NCBI RefSeq assembly: GCF_005116675.2
Contig: NZ_CP050699.1
Location: forward strand, 3,495,001 to 3,559,000
Direction: 5' to 3'
Length of the DNA stretch: 64,000 bases
Source: Desulfosediminicola ganghwensis
Lineage (GTDB): Bacteria > Desulfobacterota > Desulfobulbia > Desulfobulbales > Desulfocapsaceae
Part shown: positions 1 through 8,461 of the stretch, piece after piece
How positions within the stretch are numbered: the first letter of the stretch is position 1
How the letters are laid out: every line of letters begins with the position of its first letter
The notes under the pieces: generated by a model
What the model saw: the letters and a program-made list of their open reading frames with translations, nothing else
Told to the model about the DNA's origin: nothing
Database searches by the model: none
Made by a program: the position numbers and the translations under genes

Positions 1-185
1 GGCTTGGAGAGATTTCGCCGAAGGAGTTCAAACAGTTTATCGGACCTGATATTCGGTTACGCGATGTTACGCTGGACTCTCTGAGCGAAGTACCGAAGGT
101 TCTTGCCTTCTACATGGGGAAGAACACACCCGAGCGTAAGCAATACATCATGGACAACCTCCTCTCGGTTGAAGAGCAGGCATAA
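1..185 (+). CDS. parE: DNA topoisomerase IV subunit B, C-terminal fragment (ParE/GyrB family)
   Basis: This is the 3' end of a gene that begins outside the window. The frame starting at base 3 reads LGEISPKEFKQF, then IRLRDVTLD and a tail ending in SVEEQA before a TAA stop at 183-185. The 'GLGE(I/M)' segment followed by 'FIGPDIRL' is the C-terminal signature of the ATPase subunit of type IIA topoisomerases, where the TOPRIM domain runs into the contact region with the A subunit. It lies 67 bases upstream of a ParC-type A subunit on the same strand, so the two form a parE-parC operon. GyrB cannot be formally excluded from so short a piece, but the short A subunit next door favours topoisomerase IV. 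Confidence 0.85.
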   Translation, partial: LGEISPKEFKQFIGPDIRLRDVTLDSLSEVPKVLAFYMGKNTPERKQYIMDNLLSVEEQA

Positions 186-252
186 GATAGAGTGGTAAAG
201 AGGCGATTAATTAAGACCAGCAATAACAGCAGAGGCAAGATCGAGTAACTGA

Positions 253-2343
253 ATGGATTCTTCACCAGGTAAACTGCATAAGCTTTTTGACGAGAATTTT
301 CTTGAGTACACCTCCTATGTTATCAGGGAGCGAGCAATCCCTGCCATTGAAGATGGATTGAAGCCAGTACAGCGACGCATTCTCCAGACCTTGTTCAATA
401 TGGAGGATGGCAGGTTTCACAAGGTAGCTAACCTTGTCGGTGAGACCATGAAGCTTCACCCCCACGGTGATGCTTCGATTTTTGCTGCTCTGGTCAATCT
501 GGCCAACAAGGGCTACCTGATCGACAGACAGGGAAATTTCGGTAATATCTTTACAGGTGATCAGGCTTCTGCCGCGCGATATATTGAGTGCCGCCTGTCA
601 CCCCTTGCCAAAGAAGTCCTTTTTAATAAGGATCTTACAGAATTTATCGAGTCGTACGATGGCAGGATGATGGAGCCGGTAACTCTACCTGCTAAAATTC
701 CGATGCTGTTGCTACAGGGGGCAGAGGGGATTGCGGTGGGCATGGCCACCAAGATTATGCCTCATAATTTCTGTGAGTTGCTTGAAGCACAAAAGGCAAT
801 TTTACAGGGTAAAGAGTTTATTCTATATCCCGATTTTCCTAAAAAAGGTCTGGTAGATGTCTCAGGGTATGATGACGGAAATGGTAAGATCCGTTGTCGG
901 GCACGGATTGAGGAAGAGAACGATAAAACGGTCATTATCAAGGAAATACCTTATTCTACGACCACTACTTCCCTCATAGAGTCGGTAGAAAAAGCTGCCA
1001 AGGCCGGCAAAATTAAGATTGTCTCAATCAGTGATTTCACCGCGGAAGATGTCGAAATTGAGATAAAGCTGGCTCGTGGTATTCACGCCGCCGATACGAT
1101 AAAGGCGTTATATGCCTTTACCGATTGCGAAATTTCAATTTCACCGAATCTGACCCTGATTTGCGGAGATCGGCCTGATACGCTCTCGGTTTCTGAAGTC
1201 TTGCGTTCAAACACCGAAAAGCTGGTAACCGATCTGACCAGGGAGTTGGAAATTGATCTTGGCAGATTGAAAGACAAACTTCACGCCAGGATGCTGGAGC
1301 AGATCTTTATTGAAGAGCGACTGTACAAAAACATCGAGGAACAGACTACATACAAGAAAGTCGTCGATACGGTTGAAAGCTCTCTCTTGCCTTTTGCTGA
1401 CGAGTTGATTCGTCCCGTTGTGCTGGAAGATATTGAGCGGTTGCTGGAAATCAGGATCAAGCGTATTTCAAGGTACGATATTCAGAAACAGCAGAAAGAG
1501 ATTCGTCAGATCAATAAGGAAATTAAGGTAATAGAGAAGTCTCTCAAGGATATGGTCAAGTACACCATATCGTATCTTGATAAAATTCTGGAAAAATATG
1601 GCGCAAACTTCCCACGACAAACCGAGATAACAGAATTCAAGGAAGTGAGTGTCAGAAAGGTTGCGCTGTCAAACCTCGTTGTTGGCTATAACCGTGAGAC
1701 CGGTTTTCTCGGACACCAGATTAAAGCTGAAGATGAGAAAAAAGGGGACTTCTCAATACCGTGTTCGGAATATGACAGAATATTCCTCCTTTTTGAGAGC
1801 GGTGTTTATAAGATCATTCCGGTTTCAGAGAAGATATTTATTGGTCATGACCTGCTTTGGGTTGGCAAAGTCTCTAAAGACCTCGTCTTTAACATGATAT
1901 ATCGGGATGGTGCGGAGAATCTTGTTTACATCAAGAGATTCAAAATGCCGTCCTTTATCATGGAGAAAGAATATCGGGTCTTTGCCGAAGATAAGCGCTC
2001 AAAAATATTGTTGCTCAGTTTTGGCGAAGGTAAACATGCCAGGGCCAATCTTATACCATCACCACGTGCCCGCTCTAACTCGGTAAATATCAGTTTTGAT
2101 GAATATCTCCTGAAAGGGGCGGCCGCAAAAGGCAAACGACTGTCAAACAGAGTGGTTCGGCGTGTTTATGAAACCACAGAAAAAATAAAAGTGACGGAAG
2201 AGGAAAAACAGAATCTAGTCCTGCCGGGTCTGGGGGAATCCCAAATTTCCAAAAAAGAATTACCAAATGGCAAAGAAGGGCAGGAGGCTGACTCCAGCCA
2301 GACGCCAGAGGTGAAACCAGCCGGGGAAAGCGAGGAAAGTTAA
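253..2343 (+). CDS. parC: DNA topoisomerase IV subunit A-like (ParC)
   Basis: This subunit (696 aa) carries the DNA-cleaving tyrosine of a type IIA topoisomerase. The N-terminal winged-helix/tower region shows PVQRRIL, KLHPHGDASI and AARYIECRL, with Tyr110 the likely catalytic residue next to Arg109. Coiled-coil-like segments follow at about 340-480. The C-terminal domain is short and ends in a Lys/Glu/Gln-rich tail. Length below typical GyrA and absence of an obvious GyrA box (QRRGGKG) argue for ParC. The two positions that anchor quinolones through a metal-water bridge (Ser83 and Asp87 in E. coli GyrA) are Ala74 and Ala78 here. It follows parE closely and is terminated by a strong hairpin at 2385-2420. 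Confidence 0.88.
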   Translation: MDSSPGKLHKLFDENFLEYTSYVIRERAIPAIEDGLKPVQRRILQTLFNMEDGRFHKVANLVGETMKLHPHGDASIFAALVNLANKGYLIDRQGNFGNIFTGDQASAARYIECRLSPLAKEVLFNKDLTEFIESYDGRMMEPVTLPAKIPMLLLQGAEGIAVGMATKIMPHNFCELLEAQKAILQGKEFILYPDFPKKGLVDVSGYDDGNGKIRCRARIEEENDKTVIIKEIPYSTTTTSLIESVEKAAKAGKIKIVSISDFTAEDVEIEIKLARGIHAADTIKALYAFTDCEISISPNLTLICGDRPDTLSVSEVLRSNTEKLVTDLTRELEIDLGRLKDKLHARMLEQIFIEERLYKNIEEQTTYKKVVDTVESSLLPFADELIRPVVLEDIERLLEIRIKRISRYDIQKQQKEIRQINKEIKVIEKSLKDMVKYTISYLDKILEKYGANFPRQTEITEFKEVSVRKVALSNLVVGYNRETGFLGHQIKAEDEKKGDFSIPCSEYDRIFLLFESGVYKIIPVSEKIFIGHDLLWVGKVSKDLVFNMIYRDGAENLVYIKRFKMPSFIMEKEYRVFAEDKRSKILLLSFGEGKHARANLIPSPRARSNSVNISFDEYLLKGAAAKGKRLSNRVVRRVYETTEKIKVTEEEKQNLVLPGLGESQISKKELPNGKEGQEADSSQTPEVKPAGESEES

Positions 2344-2384
2344 TCTGTGTGACAGGTTGATTAAATCTCTTGCCGCAAAATCAG

Positions 2385-2420
2385 AAAAGGGCTGACAGTA
2401 TTTTTACTGTCAGCCCTTTT
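2385..2420. terminator. Bidirectional rho-independent terminator between parC and miaB
   Basis: A perfect 16-bp stem (AAAAGGGCTGACAGTA paired with TACTGTCAGCCCTTTT) encloses a four-T loop. Runs of A on the left and T on the right give a U-tract on either strand, which suits the convergent parC and miaB genes. Confidence 0.93.
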
Positions 2421-2472
2421 CCGGTCTTAAATATGTTGCGTTCTGAGTGAAGAAATTCGCTTTACCCTGATA

Positions 2473-3825
2473 TCAGCTGTTGATTTTCCCCTTGAGAGAA
2501 TGCTGACCGGCATGATAAATCTCTGTCATCAGAAGGTCACCGGGGCGGATATTGTCACCAAGCCCTGAACTATCGACATGGACAATGTGATTGGTAGTGG
2601 TGCGGCCCTTGATACTGTCACTATTAATGGATTCCACCATTATCTCTTTGGTCGAGCCAAGGTATTCCCTGTTTCGTTCAAGGCTGATCTCATCCTGACG
2701 TGCTTGAAATTCAATGAGCCTTCTGGTCTTCACATCCTCAGGGACTTTATCGTCAAAATCGGCTGAACGCGTACCAGGCCGATCTGAGTATTTAAATGAG
2801 AATGAACCGTGATAACGGACTTGCTCAAGCAGATCCATCGTTCCCTGAAAATCTTCTTCGGTTTCCCCTGGAAATCCCACAATGATATCAGTGCTTAACG
2901 CGATTTCCGGGCGATACGAGCGAAGTGTATCAACCAGTTCAAGATACTGCTGAACAGAATATTTTCTGTTCATTCTTTTAAGAACGGCATCGGATCCAGC
3001 CTGTACGGGCAGGTGAAACTGCGGACAAAGTATGGGTATATCCCTGAAACAGCGCATTAACTGATCGGAAAGATCTTTAGGATTTGAGGTAGTAAACCTC
3101 AATCTGGACAAGCCGGGTATTTCCGCAACCAGGTGCAACAGGTCGGCAAAAGAGCAGGGGAGTCCGTTATCTGTTACAATATTGGTTTTACCGTAGGAGT
3201 TCACGTTTTGACCAAGCAGGGTTATCTCTCTGATACCACCCTCAATCAAAACCTTAATCTCGTCGATTATGTCACTGACTTTACGTGATACTTCACGCCC
3301 GCGTGTGTAGGGGACAACACAGTAGGAACAGTAATTGTTGCAGCCCTGCATGATGGTGACAAATTTCCTGAATTCTGCGGGTTTGTTTGCAGATAAATCA
3401 CTATCAGGCATGAATCGGGGAATATCGTAATTATCCTGCAGATCGATAGCAATAAAACCGGGATTTTTCCTGGCATACTCAAGACACTCGCCGATCCGGT
3501 AAATATTTTGTGTTCCTATGATCAGGTCAACATGGGGCATACGTTCGAGTAATTTTTCCCCTTCCTGCTGAGCAACACAGCCAGCGACACAGATTTGCAT
3601 CCCTTTATTGCTTGCCTTTGCTTTTCTCAGCATTCCGAGCAAACTCATAACCTTCTGCTCTGCCTTGGCCCGGATGGAGCAGGTGTTCAGGATAACAAGA
3701 TCAGCCTGTTCCATAACCATGCCTTCGACATAGCCGTGCATGGAAAGGGTTTGGGACATGATCTCGGAATCCCGTTCGTTCATCTGGCATCCAAATGTCT
3801 TTACAAAAAATGTTCTTTGATTCAT
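2473..3825 (-). CDS. miaB: tRNA-2-methylthio-N6-dimethylallyladenosine synthase MiaB
   Basis: MiaB (450 aa from the ATG at 3825) adds the methylthio group to i6A37 in tRNAs. Three N-terminal cysteines (C13, C49, C83) of the UPF0004 domain bind the auxiliary [4Fe-4S] cluster. The radical SAM motif CNNYCSYC gives C162, C166 and C169, followed by VPYTRGRE. A TRAM-type RNA-binding domain ends the protein. These features and length are typical of MiaB; RimO and MtaB relatives share the fold, but the GCNNYCSYC and TRGRE pattern fits MiaB best. The reading frame extends one GTG codon upstream; the ATG is more likely. It is the third gene of purB-(DUF4911-like)-miaB, 47 bases after its neighbour, and the i6A-forming miaA lies 5 kb away. 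Confidence 0.93.
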   Translation of the reverse strand: MNQRTFFVKTFGCQMNERDSEIMSQTLSMHGYVEGMVMEQADLVILNTCSIRAKAEQKVMSLLGMLRKAKASNKGMQICVAGCVAQQEGEKLLERMPHVDLIIGTQNIYRIGECLEYARKNPGFIAIDLQDNYDIPRFMPDSDLSANKPAEFRKFVTIMQGCNNYCSYCVVPYTRGREVSRKVSDIIDEIKVLIEGGIREITLLGQNVNSYGKTNIVTDNGLPCSFADLLHLVAEIPGLSRLRFTTSNPKDLSDQLMRCFRDIPILCPQFHLPVQAGSDAVLKRMNRKYSVQQYLELVDTLRSYRPEIALSTDIIVGFPGETEEDFQGTMDLLEQVRYHGSFSFKYSDRPGTRSADFDDKVPEDVKTRRLIEFQARQDEISLERNREYLGSTKEIMVESINSDSIKGRTTTNHIVHVDSSGLGDNIRPGDLLMTEIYHAGQHSLKGKINS

Positions 3826-3872
3826 CACTTCTAAACAGAGTAAAATTTACCAGCCCTTATAAAAAAAGGAAT

Positions 3873-4100
3873 TTACACCAACTTCGGGGCAATAGAGCTG
3901 AGAAGACCATAAAGCTCTTTTGCTGAGTCAGAAATATAACGAACGCGGACTATACCGTTTTTTCTGTCGTGGCTGGAAAGGATGGCCAGATTATCATATC
4001 CCTCCAGGATAAATTTCAATATATGAAATTTATCCGGAGAGATTCGCAAAAATATTTCCTGGGAAAAGCTCATTTGATCAAACGGAGAGTGAGGCGTCAT
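3873..4100 (-). CDS. Small protein resembling DUF4911
   Basis: A 75-residue protein encoded between purB and miaB in the same direction. It has the alternating pattern of a small alpha/beta domain (FLRISPDKFHILKFILEGYDNLAILSS...) with no cysteine motif, signal peptide or membrane segment. The pattern and taxonomic setting resemble the DUF4911 family of deltaproteobacterial proteins; that assignment is from memory of the family and is tentative. The ATG at 4100 overlaps the end of purB by 23 bases; a second ATG at 4073, five bases after the purB stop, would give 66 residues. Neither has a strong ribosome site, which fits translational coupling to purB. Function unknown. Confidence 0.6.
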   Translation of the reverse strand: MTPHSPFDQMSFSQEIFLRISPDKFHILKFILEGYDNLAILSSHDRKNGIVRVRYISDSAKELYGLLSSIAPKLV

Positions 4101-5523
4101 ATTCGCCTATAAATTCTTTATTATCCTCTAAAACAGGGGATACTATTTCTTTTAGGAATTCTTCAGTCTGCTCGGCGGCCCGACCGGTAAATTTCTGGTA
4201 GTCGCCAATGAGTTCATTGAGTTCAGCTATAGAGAAGGGGACACGATCATCGGCGGCCAGACGGCTGAGCAGATCATTATCTCCTCCTTCCTCTTTCACA
4301 ACCTTACCCGCAGCAACCGAATGCTCCTTAATTACTTCATGCATTTCCTGTCTGCTTTCGCCACGCTCAACTGCCTCCATGAGTATTACTTCGGTTGACA
4401 TGAACGGCAATTCTGATTTGAGATGCTTTTCTGTTTGTTTCGGATAAACAACCATATCAGAAGTAATGTTAATGAATAACTTTAAGATCGCATCTGTTAA
4501 AAGAAAAGCTTGGGGGATGTCCATTCTGCGAATTGCAGAGTCATCCAGTGTTCTCTCAAACCATTGATTGGCATATGTTCCAGCGAAATTCTGTGGCAAT
4601 CCCATAAGTTTACGGGCAAGACCAGTCATACGCTCAGAGCGCATTGGGTTGCGCTTATAGGCCATGGCAGAGGAGCCGGTCTGTTGCTTGGCAAAGGGCT
4701 CTTCCTGGGTTTTCAGATTGGAAAGCAGACGCAGATCAACCGCAAATTTATGCGCGGTAGCACCAATTCCGGAAAGTGTTTCAGCAAGCTTCATATCAAG
4801 CTTTCTGCTGTACGTCTGACCGGTCACAGGAATTGTACCTGCAAATCCAAGCTTTTTAGCGACCAATTCGTCGAGTTCACGAACCTTTTTATGATCTCCC
4901 TTGAACAGCTCGAGAAAGGTGGCCTGGGTGCCAACAGTACCTTTGGCTCCGCGCGCCTGAATGCGGCTTAAGAAGAAATCAACATAATCAAGATCAGAGA
5001 GCAGATCCTGAAGGTAAAGGGTATTTCGTTTACCTACAGTGGTGGGTTGGGCTGGTTGGTAGTGGGTATAACCGAGAGTTGGCAGGCTTTTGTGCTCATT
5101 ACAAAACTCACCAAGATTTTTGATAACCTGAAGCAGGGCGCTTCGAATAAGTTCGAAGGCTTTTTTCTGTACAAGGAGGTCGGTATTACATACTACGAAC
5201 TGAGAAGTGGCGCCGAGGTGGATGATGCCGGCAGCCTTAGGGCATTTGGTGCCGAATTCAAAGACATGTGCCATGACATCATGCCGAATTTCCTTTTCCT
5301 TTGCAGCAGCCATGTCGTAATCGATGTTATCGACGTTGGCTTTCATTTCGGCAATCATCTCTGCAGAAACGAGCTCAGTGAGACCAAGCTCATATTGAGC
5401 TTCAGCGAGAGCAACCCAGCACTTTCTCCAGGTAGTGAATTTCGTTTGCTCAGAAAAGAGCTGCTGCATCTCTATGCTCGTGTATCTACTGACAAGTGGC
5501 TCTTGATATATCTCTCTGTTCAT
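4078..5523 (-). CDS. purB: Adenylosuccinate lyase
   Basis: PurB (about 481 aa) catalyses two eliminations of fumarate in purine synthesis (SAICAR to AICAR, adenylosuccinate to AMP). The fumarase/aspartase-superfamily signature GSSAMAYKRNP is present, along with GATSQFVVCNTD and GYTHYQPAQPTTVGKR holding the catalytic histidine region. The length and the GATS...NTD segment resemble the longer PurB group that includes the animal enzyme. The frame can start at a GTG (5532), but the GTG lies inside a GGTG that sits six bases before the ATG at 5523 and can act as its ribosome site. A promoter is visible at 5572-5599. It heads the purB/DUF4911-like/miaB operon. Confidence 0.93.
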   Translation of the reverse strand: MNREIYQEPLVSRYTSIEMQQLFSEQTKFTTWRKCWVALAEAQYELGLTELVSAEMIAEMKANVDNIDYDMAAAKEKEIRHDVMAHVFEFGTKCPKAAGIIHLGATSQFVVCNTDLLVQKKAFELIRSALLQVIKNLGEFCNEHKSLPTLGYTHYQPAQPTTVGKRNTLYLQDLLSDLDYVDFFLSRIQARGAKGTVGTQATFLELFKGDHKKVRELDELVAKKLGFAGTIPVTGQTYSRKLDMKLAETLSGIGATAHKFAVDLRLLSNLKTQEEPFAKQQTGSSAMAYKRNPMRSERMTGLARKLMGLPQNFAGTYANQWFERTLDDSAIRRMDIPQAFLLTDAILKLFINITSDMVVYPKQTEKHLKSELPFMSTEVILMEAVERGESRQEMHEVIKEHSVAAGKVVKEEGGDNDLLSRLAADDRVPFSIAELNELIGDYQKFTGRAAEQTEEFLKEIVSPVLEDNKEFIGEYDASLSV

Positions 5524-5571
5524 TCTCTTCACCAGTGTAGTTTGTAATGTGGTACCCAGAGTTAACGCAAA

Positions 5572-5599
5572 ATTATATAAACTGTCTGCAGACCCTCAA
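5572..5599 (-). promoter_or_regulatory. Sigma-70-type promoter for purB
   Basis: On the minus strand, TTGAGG (5599-5594) and a consensus TATAAT (5577-5572) are separated by 16 bp. The expected start of transcription near 5565 leaves a leader of roughly 40 bases before purB. Confidence 0.6.
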
Positions 5600-5756
5600 G
5601 CGATACGTCGTGTTGAGAAGCCTTTGGGAATTGTAAAATGCAAAACTACCTACTTTACCACTAAACAGCAAAAAGTGAAACCATCCTGTTATCCACATCG
5701 ACCAAAACCATCGCAAACTCACAACCATCACAATCGACTTTAAATAAACCATTTAA

Positions 5757-5773
5757 GCAATGTCGCATAATGT
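5757..5773 (+). repeat. 17-bp direct repeat, left copy
   Basis: The sequence GCAATGTCGCATAATGT occurs here and again, identically and in the same orientation, at 6677-6693. The left copy runs into the palindrome CATAATGTATATTATG. Confidence 0.8.
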
Positions 5774-6676
5774 ATATTATGTATATATATAAATAATACA
5801 ATAAGAACAAGCACATACAGTCTTTGTCTCCCCGGGTCGTTCTCACCTTCATTGCTGAATCAGCCGAACATCAAGAACTTAAAGAACTGCATGAACAATA
5901 CATTTAGGCTGATCGATAACCAGGGTTATGCTTTGTTCCAGAGAAAATCTGATGATGGTTTGGGTGTTCCCATTGAATCATTTGCTTTTGGCAATATGCA
6001 TTTTATTTCTGTCTCATCCTCCAGTGGAAAAATCTGCAGCATGTGCGCTATGCGATTTGCCCTGCTCTGATAAAAATGGATTTACGCATCCCATTGAGAA
6101 TTGAGAAAACGTAGATGTTTTTTATTCACCTGAGAATTCCTGCTTTATAGAGCCTTCCTGTTCCTTTGGGCGCGTTGAGAATCACAAAATTCTGATCAAT
6201 ATTTTTCAACTCATAAATATTCGCCCTGGAAACAGCTAACTTGACCTTGTTTTCTTGCCGGATAGGATCTGAATGGCAATTGAAGTCAAATCAAGCAATA
6301 CGCTTCTCCAGAAAATCGTCTGATTTGGATATGTGGCTGTAAAGCCGCAATTATTTACCTTTTAAAGAGAAAAAACAGGCTATTGGCTGAATTCAGACCC
6401 TGATCTGTAATCTGATGCTCAGTAAGACCTCTCCTCAAAGAAAGATAAGACGACTTTTTCCAAAAAAAGAAATTTCCTCCAGGGATGGCTAAAATACAAG
6501 CATTAGCAACACATGACAATGCTTTCTCTTCGGAATTATTGCAGGAAAAAATACAGTTGGATTGGATTTTGGCGGTCAGGATGCTATGTGTGCCTCGTAT
6601 GAAGCGGATAATTCGTTATAAAAATAAAATTTCTTTAAATTCGCACTTCTGAAGGCATAATTCTAAAAAGCACCCG

Positions 6677-6693
6677 GCAATGTCGCATAATGT
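6677..6693 (+). repeat. 17-bp direct repeat, right copy
   Basis: Second identical copy of GCAATGTCGCATAATGT, 920 bp from the first and about 60 bp past the 3' end of recJ. The two copies bracket DNA without an intact gene. Confidence 0.8.
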
Positions 6694-6751
6694 TAGCGGT
6701 CGGGATGTTAATGATGACGCTTATTGACAAAAAGTCAGTGAAAGTGTGTTC

Positions 6752-8428
6752 TCAGATCTCTATTATTCGGAGTTGCCACTCCACAGAACCTCGAAATCTA
6801 TTCATCATTGGTGTAAAAGTGATTGATCTCTCAGGTTGCTTCTTCACTTCTGAGATCCGCTCCCCTAAACCGAAACCAATAGCACGATAATTCGAGTATT
6901 TACCACGCACAATAAGCTGTAAATGCTGTCCAAGCCCACCTATTGCCTTGCAGGAAATTACCTGCGCTTTTGGATCGGTGAAAGTCGGTTTTTCGTTTTC
7001 CGGGCCAAACGGCTCTAATTTCATCAGGTAATCAATGGCATTCCCGGACATTACCTCGTCCAGATTACATTCTATGTTGAGAGTGTTGCCTTGAGCACCC
7101 TGTAAAATATTCATTTTTTCAAGCTCAACATGGCGACTCATCTCTTCTCTGAAAGATTCTATGTTGTTTGCAGCAATTGATAAGCCGGCAGCCATAGCAT
7201 GCCCGCCGTATTTTCCCAGGAGATGTGAACAATTGTGAAGACAACCCAGCAGGTCTATTCCCTCAACAGAACGCCCAGACCCTTTGTATGAAGTCGATTC
7301 ATTTTCACCCTCTTCTGCAAATACAACGGTTGGCTTCCGGTACACATCCACTATTTTTGACGCGACAATACCGATAACTCCCGGGTGAAAATCACCAGCA
7401 ACTACTATAGCGGATTTTTCAGCAAGGTTACCCCGCTGTATCAATGTTAAAGCAGTTTCTAGGTTATCTGAACAAATAGACTTTCTTCTTTCATTGTATG
7501 ATTCCAGCTTTTTTGCCAGATCGCTTCCTGAGGTATGGTTGTCACAGGTCATCAGCTCGACAGCGACATCAGCCGTACCAAGTCTTCCAGCGGCATTGAT
7601 GCGTGGCCCAATTGAAAATCCTATGTCTTCAGAGGTTAAAAGTGAGCCGTAGAGTCCGGCACTCTCCAAGAGATATCGCAAGCCTGGAATTGAAGAATTG
7701 GGTAATGCCTCCATACCTGCCCGTACCAGGATACGATTGGTTTCTGTTATTTCCACGAGATCCGATACAGTTCCAAGAGCTACAAAGCCAAGATAATCTT
7801 TGAGATTTGGCTTCTCGTTCTCCCTGAAGTACCCATGTTTTTCTAATTCTGACCTGACGGCTGCGGCAAGGTAGAAGGCAACACCAACTCCGGCCAGCTT
7901 TTCGCTGGCAAAATCACAACCGTCCTGATTAGGGTTGAGGATTACACAACCAGGTAAATCCCCTAAAGGGAGCTGGTGATGATCTGTGACTATAACTTTT
8001 CCACCAAGTTCGAGAATTTCTGCAACTTCCTTGCTGTTTGAAATTCCGCAGTCGACAGTAATGAGAAGGAAATTATCAATTGAATGCGTACTCTTGAGTT
8101 GTTCAAACACCTCAGTGTTCAGGCCATAACCATCTTTTAACCTGTTCGGGATATGCCAATATGGTTCAATGCCTAATTTTCTGAAGAAATTTACTAAAAG
8201 TGAAGTCGCTGTGGTGCCGTCAACGTCATAATCACCCCAAATGACGATATCATCGCCCTCCTCTACCCCTTTGACAATGCATTCAACTGCCTGCTGCATG
8301 CCCTTCATATTTAAAGGATGCGGAAGAGTTTCGAGTTTAGGGTGAAGGAAGCGAAAAATATCCTGATCATCTGTGATGTTTTTTTTGGCGAAGATTTTTT
8401 TAATAAGTTCTGGAAGTTCGTCTTGCAT
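6752..8428 (-). CDS. recJ: Single-stranded-DNA-specific exonuclease RecJ
   Basis: RecJ (558 aa) degrades single-stranded DNA 5' to 3' in recombination and mismatch repair. The DHH phosphoesterase motifs are present: DYDVDG near residue 66, TVDCGISN, VTDHHQLP (the DHH motif) and, in the DHHA1 half, GDFHPGVIGIVASK and GSGRSVEGIDLL. A C-terminal OB-fold segment follows. The length matches the family. It is the last gene of a comEA-like/miaA/recJ operon, 33 bases after miaA. The ATG at 8428 is preceded by a weak AGAGA. Confidence 0.95.
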   Translation of the reverse strand: MQDELPELIKKIFAKKNITDDQDIFRFLHPKLETLPHPLNMKGMQQAVECIVKGVEEGDDIVIWGDYDVDGTTATSLLVNFFRKLGIEPYWHIPNRLKDGYGLNTEVFEQLKSTHSIDNFLLITVDCGISNSKEVAEILELGGKVIVTDHHQLPLGDLPGCVILNPNQDGCDFASEKLAGVGVAFYLAAAVRSELEKHGYFRENEKPNLKDYLGFVALGTVSDLVEITETNRILVRAGMEALPNSSIPGLRYLLESAGLYGSLLTSEDIGFSIGPRINAAGRLGTADVAVELMTCDNHTSGSDLAKKLESYNERRKSICSDNLETALTLIQRGNLAEKSAIVVAGDFHPGVIGIVASKIVDVYRKPTVVFAEEGENESTSYKGSGRSVEGIDLLGCLHNCSHLLGKYGGHAMAAGLSIAANNIESFREEMSRHVELEKMNILQGAQGNTLNIECNLDEVMSGNAIDYLMKLEPFGPENEKPTFTDPKAQVISCKAIGGLGQHLQLIVRGKYSNYRAIGFGLGERISEVKKQPERSITFTPMMNRFRGSVEWQLRIIEI

Positions 8429-8461
8429 ATTGTCTCTGGCTTTAAGGAATTTAGTATCTAT

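Larger units (their letters stand above)
5600..6751. other. Gene-poor 1.15 kb region between purB and recJ
   Basis: No convincing gene is seen on either strand. It is AT-rich and contains an AT palindrome (CATAAT-GTAT-ATTATG, 5766-5781), a 17-bp direct repeat at its two ends (5757-5773 and 6677-6693), and a start-less open frame of about 54 codons on the minus strand (roughly 6130-6300) that may be debris of a former gene. The neighbouring operons run away from each other on one side and into it on the other, so part may simply be the recJ 3' region. Confidence 0.6.

Noticed and set aside
5047-5547. 166-codon plus-strand frame
   Set aside because: Antisense to purB; the purB product is well conserved over the whole stretch.
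5852-6070. 72-codon plus-strand frame in the gene-poor region
   Set aside because: No ribosome site, low-complexity serine run, and no family recognised.
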